From contig NZ_JABEKS010000001.1 of the NCBI RefSeq assembly GCF_012985205.1, positions 1-64,000 on the forward strand: DNA of 64,000 nt. Direction: 5' to 3'. The notes under the pieces are model-generated. The model worked only from the letters and a program-made list of their open reading frames with translations. It was not told the origin of the DNA and searched no databases. The position numbers were made by a program, and so were the translations under genes. This document shows positions 1 through 8,368 of this stretch, in pieces. The stretch comes from Planctomonas sp. JC2975. Lineage in GTDB: Bacteria > Actinomycetota > Actinomycetes > Actinomycetales > Microbacteriaceae. Positions within the stretch are counted from its first letter, which is position 1. Each line of letters begins with the position of its first letter.

Positions 1-119
1 GTGTTTCGGCGGCCATAGCGAGAGGGAAACGCCCGGTCACATTCCGAACCCGGAAGCTAAGACTCTCAGCGCCGATGGTACTGCAAGGGGGACCTTGTGG
101 GAGAGTAGGACACCGCCGG
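1..119 (+). rRNA. rrf: 5S ribosomal RNA
   Basis: The first ~120 bases read as a complete actinobacterial 5S rRNA. Visible signatures are CCATAGCG, GGGAAACGCCCGGT, CATTCCGAACCCGGAAGCTAAG, CGCCGATGGTACTG and GGGAGAGTAGG. The CGGCGG near the 5' end pairs with CCGCCG near the 3' end to close helix I. It is the last gene of an rRNA operon whose 16S and 23S genes must lie upstream of the window. The exact 5' end is uncertain by a few bases. Confidence 0.96.
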
Positions 120-130
120 ACTTAACATCA

Positions 131-168
131 CCAAGTGGCCACCCAGCAATGGGTGGCCACTTGGCGTT
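131..168 (+). terminator. rRNA operon terminator
   Basis: A perfect 14-bp stem (131-144 with 151-164, arm CCAAGTGGCCACCC) encloses a 6-base loop and is followed by CGTTTA. It lies 12 bases after the 5S rRNA and before any gene, so it most likely ends the rRNA operon. The U-tract is short, as is common in high-GC actinobacteria. Confidence 0.9.
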
Positions 169-251
169 TAACAGCACAGTGCATTGGCAAAGCGCGTTCA
201 GGACGCATGGGGTTCTCGGCTAGACCGGGTGCCGAAGAGAGGTTTCGCGAC

Positions 252-2288
252 ATGGCAGCAGAGGATCGCGGCGAAGGCCAGGAGAACGGCGGGGAGTCCC
301 GTCGTCGGGACGCGGGCGCTGGGAAGGATCGACCAGGCAGGTCGTCCGGGAGCGGTCGCGGTCAGCACGGCGGCGACCGGCGATCGGGCTCGTCCGGCGG
401 CGGTACTCGTGGTGCCGGTTCCTCTCGGAGTGACCGATCAGCAAGCGGCGGCCGACGTGACGCAGCGGGCTCGAGTGGCGGCGCTGGTTCGGGTGGCGAT
501 CGAGCTGACGGCCACCGCGGCGGGTACGGTTCGGGCAAGGGCGCTTCCGGGCGTTCGAACACCGGTCGCGACGGCGGCCCGCGAGGCTGGCGTGCCGACG
601 GCGGAGGGCGTGATGAGCGTGATGGACGCGGGGGCCGCAGTTCCTCGACACGCGCTGGTGCGGGATCTGGCGCTGGAGGACGCGACTCGTCTGCAAGGCG
701 CGAAGGCAGAGACTGGCGCGAAGGCGGTAGCGGACGCCGACCCGATGCTGGGTCGACGCGGGGTGCCGGGGCCGGCATCCGTTCCTCCGGCGACAGGAAT
801 CGGGGCGACGGCGGGAGGCCGGGCGCATCCCGTTCCGGCGGTCGGGAGCGGTGGACCTCGGATGGGCGTTCAGCCGGACGTCGTGACGGCGATCGACGCT
901 CGGCGCATGACGGCGATCAGCGCGGTGGTCGTGACGTGCGACCGACGCGCGACGGCGGTCCGAAGGGCGAATATCGTTCGCGAGATGCACGAGAGCGCGG
1001 ATCGGCACAGGGCTCTCGTGACGGAGCGGGCCGAGGTGACCGGCCTTGGAACTCGTCCCGTCAGGGTCGAGATGGCTTCGATAGGCCCAATGGTGCGCGG
1101 GACAGCCGTGGCCGCGGCGACCGTTCGGACGAACGCGGTCGGACCAGCGGAGGTCAGCGCGACAACGGGCGGAACGATCGCGACTGGTCGGGAGCGCGCG
1201 GTGGCCGGCCGACGGGAGCTTCCGCATCGGGCCGTCGGGATGACAGCCGTGCTCGCGGGTTCGACCATCGTGGTGAGGACGAGGAACGTCGAGGGATGGC
1301 TCCTCGGAGCGTCCGACCCCGGCACGACGACCCGGAGATCCCCGAATCGGTGGAACCGCGGAATCTCGATCGTGCGGCGCGCATGGAGCTGAAGACGCTC
1401 ACGAAAGAGAACGCGGATGAGGTTGCGCGCCATCTCGCGATGGCTTCGCAGCTGATCGACGAGGATCCCGCGTTGGCGCATCGCCACGCGTTGGCGGCAG
1501 CGCGCCGGGCGGGCCGCATCGCGATCGTCCGCGAGACGCTCGCTATCACGGCCTATCAGACCGGCGACTACGCGCTGGCATTGCGTGAACTGCGCACCTA
1601 TCGGCGCATCTCGGGCAAGAATGACCAGCTCGCGCTCATGGTGGACAGTGAGCGCGGGGTCGGGCGTCCCGACCGTGCGCTCGAGCTGGGGAGGTCGGTC
1701 GATCGCTCCGAGCTGTCGGCGGACGCCCAGGTCGCCTTGGCGATCGCGATGTCCGGTGCACGATTGGATCTCGGGCAGACGGATGCCGCGCTGAGTGAAC
1801 TGCAGATCCCGCAGCTCGATCGAACCCGCGCGTTCTCCTACAGCCCCGATCTGTTCGACGCCTACGCGACGGTCCTCGAGGACCTTGGCCGCGCCCCTGA
1901 AGCAGCGGAGTGGTTCGGACTCGCGGAGCGCGCGCGAGACGCCCTCGGTCAGAACGAGGAAGACGTGATCGAGGTTGACGAGGAACTCATCGAGTTCGAT
2001 GAGGCGGACGACGTCGAGCTCGAGGAGGTGGAGGTCGTCGAGCTCGCGGAGCCCGTCGACGTTCAGGGCGACGAAGCATCCGGGATCGTGTTGTCCGATG
2101 AATCCGCAGGCACGGACGGCGTCAGCCTCGGCGAGGCCGACGTTTCGGACGACCTCGACGGAGTGGACACGGACGCGACGGATGTCGAGGGCGCCGTGCC
2201 CGAGACGGGCTCCGCCGAGGCCGACGCCACCGGCAGGAACGACGGCGCCGGGAACGCCGCATCGGACGCATCCGCCGATGACGAGTGA
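252..2288 (+). CDS. TPR-like protein with long Arg/Gly-rich disordered N-terminus and acidic tail
   Basis: The product is 678 aa in three parts. Residues 1 to about 370 are extreme low complexity: Gly, Arg, Asp and Ser with many RGG/GGR-like motifs and almost no hydrophobics. Residues ~378-565 form helical repeats resembling TPRs (A-x-x-A-x-R-x-G and ALRELRTYRR-type helices). Residues ~567-678 are strongly acidic (VELEEVEVVELAEP region). The start at 252 is chosen for a purine-rich GAAGAGAGG about 10 bases upstream; an in-frame ATG at 207 is the alternative. Position, next to the HAD phosphatase and tlyA, matches the TPR gene Rv1691 of M. tuberculosis. Function is unknown. An RNA-binding or scaffold role is only suggested by the RGG-like composition. 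Confidence 0.85.
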   Translation: MAAEDRGEGQENGGESRRRDAGAGKDRPGRSSGSGRGQHGGDRRSGSSGGGTRGAGSSRSDRSASGGRRDAAGSSGGAGSGGDRADGHRGGYGSGKGASGRSNTGRDGGPRGWRADGGGRDERDGRGGRSSSTRAGAGSGAGGRDSSARREGRDWREGGSGRRPDAGSTRGAGAGIRSSGDRNRGDGGRPGASRSGGRERWTSDGRSAGRRDGDRRSAHDGDQRGGRDVRPTRDGGPKGEYRSRDARERGSAQGSRDGAGRGDRPWNSSRQGRDGFDRPNGARDSRGRGDRSDERGRTSGGQRDNGRNDRDWSGARGGRPTGASASGRRDDSRARGFDHRGEDEERRGMAPRSVRPRHDDPEIPESVEPRNLDRAARMELKTLTKENADEVARHLAMASQLIDEDPALAHRHALAAARRAGRIAIVRETLAITAYQTGDYALALRELRTYRRISGKNDQLALMVDSERGVGRPDRALELGRSVDRSELSADAQVALAIAMSGARLDLGQTDAALSELQIPQLDRTRAFSYSPDLFDAYATVLEDLGRAPEAAEWFGLAERARDALGQNEEDVIEVDEELIEFDEADDVELEEVEVVELAEPVDVQGDEASGIVLSDESAGTDGVSLGEADVSDDLDGVDTDATDVEGAVPETGSAEADATGRNDGAGNAASDASADDE

Positions 2289-3309
2289 GCATCGCCGCGG
2301 CCTGTTCCGTCGGGAGCGGGCGGTGACGCCGCTCGACGGCATCGACGTCATCCTCGCGGATCTCGACGGCGTGCTGTATGCCGGCGCCGACGCGATCCCT
2401 CATGCCGTCGAGTCGCTGAACACTGCACAGGCCGACGGCATCCGCGTCGCGTGCCTGACGAACAACGCAGCCAGGACAGATCGCGCCGTGGCTGACCACC
2501 TGACCAAGCTCGGGTTCGACGTCGAGGCCCACGATGTGATCACCTCGCCGCAGGCGGCCACGCGAATGCTGGCCGATCTCATCCCTGCGGGGTCGACTGT
2601 CCTGGTGGTGGGTGGCGACGGGCTGGTTGCGGAGCTGGACAAGGCCGGCTTCGAGGTGACGCGATCCGCGGAGGACGGGCCTGCGGCCGTCGTGCAGGGA
2701 TTCGCGCCCGAGGTGGGATGGCTGCAGCTGGCGGAGGCATCCTTCGCGCTCGCTGACGACAGCGTTCATTGGGTGGCGACGAACACGGACTGGACCATCC
2801 CGCAGGCGCGCGGTGTCGCGCCCGGCAACGGAACGCTGGTGTCGGCGGTGCACACCGCTGTCGGCAGGCTTCCCTTGGTGGCTGGCAAACCGGAGCGTGC
2901 GATCTACGACCTGGCCATCGAACGCTTCGAGGCGAAGTCGCCGCTCATGATCGGCGACCGGCTCGACACGGACATCGCCGGCGCGAACCGGGCCGGCATC
3001 CCGTCCGTGCTGGTGCTGACCGGGATCGACAAGGCCAAGCAGGTCCTCGCGGCAGGCAAGGACGAACGGCCGACGTTCGTGCTCTCGGATCTGCGTGAAC
3101 TGCACGAGCCGTATCCGGTCGCGAAAGTGTCGAAGTCGGGGGATGCGGTCGAGGTGCGGCGGGCATCCGTTCGGTTGGAAGGCAGCACGGTGCGGATCGT
3201 CGCACGCGGCGACAGTGAGATCGACCTCCTGCGCGCCGCCAGCACGCTGATCTGGGGATGCGGACGTCCGATCTACGCGCTCGAGGTTCCGGAAGAGCTC
3301 TACGCGTGA
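2278..3309 (+). CDS. HAD-IIA family phosphatase, probable glycerol-3-phosphate phosphatase
   Basis: This 343-aa protein shows all HAD motifs. Motif I is ADLDGVLY, with nucleophile Asp28 and general acid Asp30. Motif II is CLTNN (Thr61). A late Lys sits in KPERAIYDLA, and the Mg-binding motif is MIGDRLDTDIAGA. The cap arrangement is NagD-like (HAD-IIA). The family dephosphorylates small phosphate esters. The syntenic M. tuberculosis protein Rv1692 is a D,L-glycerol-3-phosphate phosphatase in phospholipid head-group recycling, so that substrate is inferred by position. The start at 2278 overlaps the upstream stop by 11 bases, implying translational coupling. The C-terminal ~60 residues extend past the HAD core. 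Confidence 0.9.
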   Translation: MTSEHRRGLFRRERAVTPLDGIDVILADLDGVLYAGADAIPHAVESLNTAQADGIRVACLTNNAARTDRAVADHLTKLGFDVEAHDVITSPQAATRMLADLIPAGSTVLVVGGDGLVAELDKAGFEVTRSAEDGPAAVVQGFAPEVGWLQLAEASFALADDSVHWVATNTDWTIPQARGVAPGNGTLVSAVHTAVGRLPLVAGKPERAIYDLAIERFEAKSPLMIGDRLDTDIAGANRAGIPSVLVLTGIDKAKQVLAAGKDERPTFVLSDLRELHEPYPVAKVSKSGDAVEVRRASVRLEGSTVRIVARGDSEIDLLRAASTLIWGCGRPIYALEVPEELYA

Positions 3310-3366
3310 GACCGGAGTACCGGAGTGCCGCGGACGATCGTCGGGGGTCGGCGGTACCGTGTACGG

Positions 3367-3693
3367 ATGCTTGACGAGAGCGGTTCCGTCCCGGACGCAG
3401 ACAGTGGCATCCCTATGAGTGGTGTCGGGGACGGTGTCGACGACGATGGCGAGCTTGCCCGGAAGGCGAACGACCTGTCGCGGGAGGCGGGCGCCTCGAC
3501 GAGTGAGGACGGAGCCGCGGGAGCCATCAGCGATCCGACAACGGATTCAGACGTGGCAGACGGCGGTCTCGTATCGCGGCTGCAGCTGATCGAGGAGCGG
3601 CCGTTGCAGGATCGCGCCGACGCGTACGGGCGCATCCACGGCGAGCTCGTCGATGCGCTGGAAGGCGCTGACCATCCCGAGCTGGACGACTGA
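3367..3693 (+). CDS. Small hypothetical protein between HAD phosphatase and tlyA
   Basis: The predicted product is 108 aa. The first ~65 residues are acidic low complexity. The C-terminal ~40 residues look structured (LQLIEERPLQDRADAYGRIH, then a helix ending ELDD) and are probably the conserved part. A short gene occupies the same slot in M. tuberculosis (Rv1693), which supports coding. The start is uncertain: ATG 3367 is used here, and GTG 3325 would add 14 residues. No function is recognised. It lies 57 bases after the phosphatase and 20 before tlyA, so it is probably cotranscribed. Confidence 0.7.
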   Translation: MLDESGSVPDADSGIPMSGVGDGVDDDGELARKANDLSREAGASTSEDGAAGAISDPTTDSDVADGGLVSRLQLIEERPLQDRADAYGRIHGELVDALEGADHPELDD

Positions 3694-3713
3694 GCGGTTG
3701 GACGACTGACCTG

Positions 3714-4511
3714 GTGGCGGAACAGCGTCTGGATGCTGCGGTGGCGGCCCGCGGACTCGCGCGCTCACGCACGCACGCGGCGCGTCTCATCGCCGACGGC
3801 CGCGTGAGCGTGGACGGTCGACCGGTCGTGAAGGCATCCGCCCACGTGCAGGAGACGAGCGATATCACCGTCGCAGACGTGGATCACTACGTCAGTCGTG
3901 CGGCCCACAAGCTCATCGCGGCGCTCGACGGATTCGGCGTCGACCCGCGGGGGCTGGCGGCGCTCGACGTCGGCGCCTCGACCGGTGGGTTCACGCAGGT
4001 GCTGCTCGAACGAGGCGCGGAGCACGTTATCGCCCTCGATGTCGGTCACGGTCAGCTCGCACCGCTCATCGCGACGGACGACCGTGTGACCGTCGCCGAA
4101 GGCGTCAATGTGCGTTATCTGGACGCCGGGGCACTTGGCGGGCTCGCCGAAGGCCGCGAGATCGGCCTCGTGGTCGGCGATCTCTCGTTCATCTCCCTCA
4201 CGCTGGTGCTGCCGCCGCTGGTCGAGACTGTCGGGCGCGACGCCGAGTACGTGCTGTTGATCAAGCCGCAGTTCGAGGTCGGGCGGGCCGGGATCCGCGA
4301 GGGCATCGTGCGGAACAGGGCGCTGCGCGAGGATGCGGTGACGTCGGTGGCGTGGGCCGCGTGGGACCTCGGGCTGCCGACAGCCGGCATCCTTCCGTCC
4401 CCCATCGCCGGAAGCCACGGGAATCACGAGTACCTGATCCGACTGAGCACACGGGCGCGGCGGCATCCGACAGAATGGTTGAACGACATCGGCGAGATGG
4501 TGGGAGAGTGA
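3714..4511 (+). CDS. tlyA: TlyA, 16S/23S rRNA (cytidine-2'-O)-methyltransferase
   Basis: The 265-aa protein has an N-terminal S4 RNA-binding domain (residues ~3-62) and a FtsJ-like SAM methyltransferase domain. The SAM loop is GASTGG (87-92), followed by an acidic motif VVGDLSFISL and KPQFEVG. TlyA methylates ribose 2'-OH groups of cytidines in 16S and 23S rRNA, and loss gives capreomycin resistance in mycobacteria. GTG at 3714 places the S4 domain at the extreme N-terminus, as in the family. Its stop overlaps the nadK start as GTGA. Confidence 0.95.
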   Translation: MAEQRLDAAVAARGLARSRTHAARLIADGRVSVDGRPVVKASAHVQETSDITVADVDHYVSRAAHKLIAALDGFGVDPRGLAALDVGASTGGFTQVLLERGAEHVIALDVGHGQLAPLIATDDRVTVAEGVNVRYLDAGALGGLAEGREIGLVVGDLSFISLTLVLPPLVETVGRDAEYVLLIKPQFEVGRAGIREGIVRNRALREDAVTSVAWAAWDLGLPTAGILPSPIAGSHGNHEYLIRLSTRARRHPTEWLNDIGEMVGE

Positions 4512-5434
4512 GGCGCGTGGGCGCACCCGGTCGGTACTTCCTCGTTGTTTCACACACCGGGCGCGGTGATTCGGTGCTCGCCGGCATCCAGGTGTGCCGA
4601 CAACTGATCGCGGCGGATGTCGTGCCTGTGCTGGGCGCCGAGGAGCGCGCCGATCTCGTGGATGCCGCACCCGACCTGGCGTCGCTCGCGGTGCTCGGCG
4701 ACGATGTCGCCCCCGAGCAGCTCGAGCTGGTCATCGTGCTGGGCGGCGACGGCACCATCCTTCGTGCAGCCGAGACCGTTCGCGGATGCGACGTGCCTCT
4801 GCTGGGCGTGAACCTCGGACACGTCGGCTTCCTCGCTGAGAGCGAGCGCGATGACCTCGAACTGGCCGTCACTCGTGCGCTGGAACGCGACTACACGGTC
4901 GAGCAGCGGATGACGCTCGGCGTGAAGGTGAAGTCCGGAACCGAGGTCGTCTACGAGAGCTGGGCGCTGAACGAGGCGAGCATCGAGAAGGCGAGCAGGG
5001 AGCGCATGATCGAGGTCGTCATCGAGGTCGACGGCCGTCCGCTGTCGAGCTTCGGATGCGACGGCGTCGTCATGTCCACGCCGACCGGATCCACCGCCTA
5101 CTCGTTCTCCGCAGGCGGGCCCGTCGTGTGGCCGACGCTCGACGCGCTTCTCCTCGTGCCGCTGAGCGCGCATGCGCTGTTCGCCCGGCCGCTCGTGGTC
5201 GCGGCGGACTCCGTGCTCGCCGTCGAGCTGCTGCGGCGCACAGACACCCCCGCCGTGCTCTGGTGCGACGGGCGGCGCGCGTTCGACCTGCCGACGGGGT
5301 CCCGCGTGATGGTGTGGCGATCGCCGACACCGGTCACTCTGGCCCGCTTGCACACGGCGCCGTTCACCGATCGGCTCGTGCGCAAGTTCGACCTGCCGGT
5401 CACGGGATGGCGGGGGCCGAACGCCCGTGATTGA
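4508..5434 (+). CDS. nadK: NAD kinase
   Basis: The product is 308 aa and phosphorylates NAD to NADP in the cytoplasm using ATP or polyphosphate. The diagnostic GGDGT loop is at residues 79-83. It is followed by GVNLGHVGFLAE, the NE motif (ALNEASIEK) and the substrate loop GCDGVVMSTPTGSTAYS. The GTG start at 4508 overlaps the tlyA stop (GTGA); GTG at 4517 is possible. Its 3' end overlaps recN by 8 bases. The tlyA-nadK-recN order is conserved in actinobacteria. Confidence 0.96.
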   Translation: MRRVGAPGRYFLVVSHTGRGDSVLAGIQVCRQLIAADVVPVLGAEERADLVDAAPDLASLAVLGDDVAPEQLELVIVLGGDGTILRAAETVRGCDVPLLGVNLGHVGFLAESERDDLELAVTRALERDYTVEQRMTLGVKVKSGTEVVYESWALNEASIEKASRERMIEVVIEVDGRPLSSFGCDGVVMSTPTGSTAYSFSAGGPVVWPTLDALLLVPLSAHALFARPLVVAADSVLAVELLRRTDTPAVLWCDGRRAFDLPTGSRVMVWRSPTPVTLARLHTAPFTDRLVRKFDLPVTGWRGPNARD

Positions 5435-7157
5435 GGAGATCTCGATCCGCGACCTCGGGGTCATCGAGCGGGCGACCCTGCCGCTCGGTCCGGGGTTCAC
5501 CGCGCTCACGGGTGAGACCGGTGCAGGCAAGACCATGGTCGTCACCGCTCTCGGCCTGCTGCTCGGGCAACGCGCCGACAGCGCCGTGGTCCGCGCCGGC
5601 AGTCCGCAGCTCTGGGTCGAGGGGCGTTGGCGCGTGCCGGCCGGCGGAGACGTCGCCGAACGGGTGCGGGATGCCGGGGGAGACCTCGATGACGTGGGTG
5701 ATGCATCCGCGGGAGAGCTCGTGCTCAGTCGCTCGGTGGCGGCGGAGGGTCGTAGCCGCGCCATCGTCGGCGGCCGCGGCGCGCCGGTGAGCGTGCTCAC
5801 CGAACTTGCGGAGCAGCTCGTGGTGGTGCACGGGCAGTCGGATCAGATCCGGTTGAAGTCCGCCTCCGCTCAGCGGGATGCCCTCGACCGGTTCGCCGGC
5901 CAACGACTCTCGGAAGCGCTTGACGCTTATCGAGCGGCGTACCGGCGGTGGAACGCCAATCGGGAAGAGCTCGCCGAACTCGTGGACGAGCGCGATCGAC
6001 GCGCGCGCGAAGCCGATGACCTGAGGGCGGCGCTCAGCGAGATCGAAGCCATCGCCCCCGAGCCGGGTGAGGACGAAACCCTCGGCGAACAGGCCGAACG
6101 TCTGACGAACCTCGAGTCGCTACGGCTCGGGGCGTCTGCCGCGCGCGAGTCGTTGTCGGCGGAGGACTCAGAGGGCCCGGACGTGCGCGGACTTCTCGAG
6201 ACCGCCAGGCGGGAGCTCGAACGGGCGGGTGCGCACGATAGTGCGCTGCAGGAGCTGGCGGATTCGCTCTCGGAGCTCGGGTTTCAGGTGGACGATGCGG
6301 CGGCGCAACTGTCCACCTACCTCGCGGCACTGGACTCCGACGGCGCCCACGACCTCGAGGTGATCCAGGAGCGACGGGCCGAGCTGTCCGGACTGGTGCG
6401 CAAGTACGGCCCGACGCTGGACGAAGTCATCGAGCGAGCGGCAACGGGTGGTGAGCGACTCGCGGAGCTGGAAGGCGACGAGGAGCGCATCGAGCAGTTG
6501 ACGACGCTCGTCGAGGATGATGCGCGTGAGGTGGAGCGGCTGGCGGCATCCGTTTCCGCACTGCGCAAAGCCGCGGCGGACGTGCTCGCGACGGAGGTGA
6601 CCGAGGAGCTCGCTGCGCTGGCGATGGCCGACGCCGCCGTCGTCGTCGACGTGCAGCAGCGCGACGACTATTCGCTTTCTGGACGGGATGCGGTGTCGAT
6701 CCTGCTGCGGCCGCACGGGGGCGCGGATCCCAGGCCGCTCGGCAAGGGTGCATCCGGTGGCGAGCTGTCGCGGGTGATGCTCGCGATCGAGGTGGTGCTG
6801 GCCGGGAGCGATCCCGTGCCGACCTTCGTGTTCGACGAGATCGATGCGGGCGTCGGAGGGGCATCCGCGATCGAGATCGGTCGTCGGTTGGCCCGCCTGG
6901 CCGAGAGTGCTCAGGTGATCGTCGTGACGCACCTCGCCCAGGTCGCGGCGTTCGCGACCAACCACCTCACTGTCGTGAAGGCCGGAGACGGTTCGGTGAC
7001 GGCGTCCAGCGTGCAGAAGCTGGACGGTGACGACCGGGTGTCGGAGATGGCGCGACTGCTGTCCGGCCTGCCGGATTCCGAGAGCGGTCTCGCGCACGCG
7101 CGCGAGCTCATCGAGGTCGCGCGCGAGCGGGCGGAAGCCAGCGCGCCGCAACGCTGA
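5427..7157 (+). CDS. recN: DNA repair protein RecN
   Basis: This is a 576-aa SMC-like ATPase for double-strand break repair. Walker A is GETGAGKT (29-36). A central coiled coil of Glu/Arg/Leu heptads spans residues ~165-400. The ABC signature is SGGELSRVMLAIE and Walker B is TFVFDEIDAGVGG, followed by VTHLAQVAAF. Length matches the family. GTG 5427 places the canonical MIEEISIRDLGVIE start directly before the ATPase head and overlaps nadK by 8 bases. The last residues are Ala/Glu/Arg-rich and variable. Confidence 0.96.
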   Translation: MIEEISIRDLGVIERATLPLGPGFTALTGETGAGKTMVVTALGLLLGQRADSAVVRAGSPQLWVEGRWRVPAGGDVAERVRDAGGDLDDVGDASAGELVLSRSVAAEGRSRAIVGGRGAPVSVLTELAEQLVVVHGQSDQIRLKSASAQRDALDRFAGQRLSEALDAYRAAYRRWNANREELAELVDERDRRAREADDLRAALSEIEAIAPEPGEDETLGEQAERLTNLESLRLGASAARESLSAEDSEGPDVRGLLETARRELERAGAHDSALQELADSLSELGFQVDDAAAQLSTYLAALDSDGAHDLEVIQERRAELSGLVRKYGPTLDEVIERAATGGERLAELEGDEERIEQLTTLVEDDAREVERLAASVSALRKAAADVLATEVTEELAALAMADAAVVVDVQQRDDYSLSGRDAVSILLRPHGGADPRPLGKGASGGELSRVMLAIEVVLAGSDPVPTFVFDEIDAGVGGASAIEIGRRLARLAESAQVIVVTHLAQVAAFATNHLTVVKAGDGSVTASSVQKLDGDDRVSEMARLLSGLPDSESGLAHARELIEVARERAEASAPQR

Positions 7158-7170
7158 GGCCGTCAGTCCG

Positions 7171-7252
7171 CGACTTCGACGTCGTCTTCGTCATCGACTT
7201 CGACCTAGTCTTCGTCTTCGTCTTCGTCCTCGACTTCGACTTCGACTTCGAG
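7171..7252. repeat. Imperfect 6-bp simple-sequence tract (TCGACT/TCGTCT)
   Basis: About 80 bases consist almost entirely of permutations of TTCGAC, TTCGTC and ATCGAC, in three blocks of near-perfect 6-mers. It fills the start of the 219-base gap between recN and the convergent SRPBCC gene. On the - strand it would read as alternating Ser/Thr-Lys (SKSKSK, TKTKTK). No start, ribosome-binding site or downstream domain supports translation. The rest of the gap to 7376 shows no recognisable feature. Confidence 0.75.
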
Positions 7253-7376
7253 TCGGCACTCCAGCCGTTCGCGTCTGCATCCCACTGCGCTCGCGCGGCG
7301 ATCTCACGCCTGTGCCGGCCCCTCCCCACAGCGACGCCCGCCGGCACGTTGTGCTCCGGCGGGCGTACTGGGGCGC

Positions 7377-7868
7377 TCAGACGCGCTCGTCTACCGCGAC
7401 GTGCTGGGTCAGGACCCTGCCGAGGGCGTCCAGCTGGGCGCCCATCCCTTCGCTGCGGTACTCGGGCTTGTCCTCGTCGTCGAGATAGATTCCGTGCTCG
7501 GTGAGGATCAGGCGCGTGCTGTCACCGTCCGCCCGGAACTCCACTGAGGTGAGCGACACGGAGATGCGGGTGTCGTCGCGCAGCATGTAGCTCGAGTAGA
7601 CGATGCGCTCGTTCTCGACGATGTCCCGGTACTCGGCGTCGTACGTGAAGACCACGTCGCCGCCCGGCATGCCGCCGCGCGAGAGCTCGTGTCCGCCGAC
7701 GCGGAAGTCCAGTCGATACTCGCTGCCGGAGCCGCCGGGGGTCGTGTCGCCGGTGAACCAGACGCGCTTGGCACTGACATCCGTCCACGCGTGGAATACG
7801 CGCTCCACGGGAACCGGATACGTTCGTTCGAGCACCATCGTGTCGTGGGTGATGAATCGATCGGTCAT
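7377..7868 (-). CDS. SRPBCC / AHSA1-like domain protein
   Basis: The 163-aa protein is a START/AHSA1-type hydrophobic-cavity fold. It opens with the typical LERTYPVPVERVFHAWTD helix-grip start. It continues with FRVGGHE and a GG(x)DV segment, then SVSLTSVEF and TRLILTEHGIYL, and ends in a long helix. ATG at 7868 is preceded by AGGAC. It lies 44 bases downstream of an ArsR repressor on the same strand, a very common ArsR-SRPBCC pairing. The ligand is unknown. Confidence 0.9.
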   Translation of the reverse strand: MTDRFITHDTMVLERTYPVPVERVFHAWTDVSAKRVWFTGDTTPGGSGSEYRLDFRVGGHELSRGGMPGGDVVFTYDAEYRDIVENERIVYSSYMLRDDTRISVSLTSVEFRADGDSTRLILTEHGIYLDDEDKPEYRSEGMGAQLDALGRVLTQHVAVDERV

Positions 7869-7912
7869 GGGACGTCCTTGTTTCTGTTCGGTCTGTTCGA
7901 TCTGTTCTGCTG

Positions 7913-8248
7913 TCACTTCGCTGTGCTGGCCTGCTCGTCGTCGGCGAGGAAGTCGCCGAGCCGATCGAGGCGCTCGTTCCAGGTGATTCGCCGGTCCGTG
8001 AACCACGCCTCTGCACGGTCGAACGCCGAGCGGTCGAGGCTGCACGTGCGCACCCGGCCGACCTTTCGGCTGCGAACCAGGCCGCTGGCCTCCAGCACCT
8101 GGAGGTGTTGGATGACCGCCGGCAGCGACATCGCCATCGGTCGGGCCAGCTCGCTGACCGATGCGTCGCCGTCGGCCAGACGCTCCACCATGCTGCGGCG
8201 AGTCGGATCGGCCAGCGCGTGGAAGACTCCGTCCAGATGGTTAAGCAT
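7913..8248 (-). CDS. ArsR family winged-helix transcriptional regulator
   Basis: The 111-aa protein has the ArsR architecture. It starts FHALADPTRRSMVERL, followed by SVSELARPMAMSLPAVIQHL (helix-turn-helix) and VLEASGLVRSRKVGR with the wing RTCSL. No cysteine pair of the metal-sensing ELCVCD type is present, so it belongs to the non-metal branch that partners SRPBCC proteins. It is divergent from pyrG and 44 bases upstream of the SRPBCC gene. A palindrome abutting its start codon probably gives autoregulation. Confidence 0.92.
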   Translation of the reverse strand: MLNHLDGVFHALADPTRRSMVERLADGDASVSELARPMAMSLPAVIQHLQVLEASGLVRSRKVGRVRTCSLDRSAFDRAEAWFTDRRITWNERLDRLGDFLADDEQASTAK

Positions 8249-8264
8249 GTGGTTAACTAACCAC
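8249..8264. promoter_or_regulatory. Probable ArsR operator palindrome
   Basis: GTGGTTA, 2-base spacer, TAACCAC form a perfect 7+7 inverted repeat directly adjacent to the arsR start codon at 8248. A further half-like TGGTTAA lies at 8238-8244. Placement over the transcription or translation start fits autorepression by the ArsR product. Binding is inferred. Confidence 0.65.
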
Positions 8265-8368
8265 TGGGCGTCCGCGCTGTCAAGAGAGCGCCGTGCCGGA
8301 GGAGAGAGGTTCTCGGGGTCGTGTTGCGTCCCCGGAGGCGCATCACCTCGGTGATAGGATGAAAGCCC

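Noticed and set aside
870-2351. A long - strand frame opposite the TPR gene
   Set aside because: It is antisense to the Arg/Gly-rich coding region, has no domain, no ribosome-binding site and is explained by GC-bias of the repeats.
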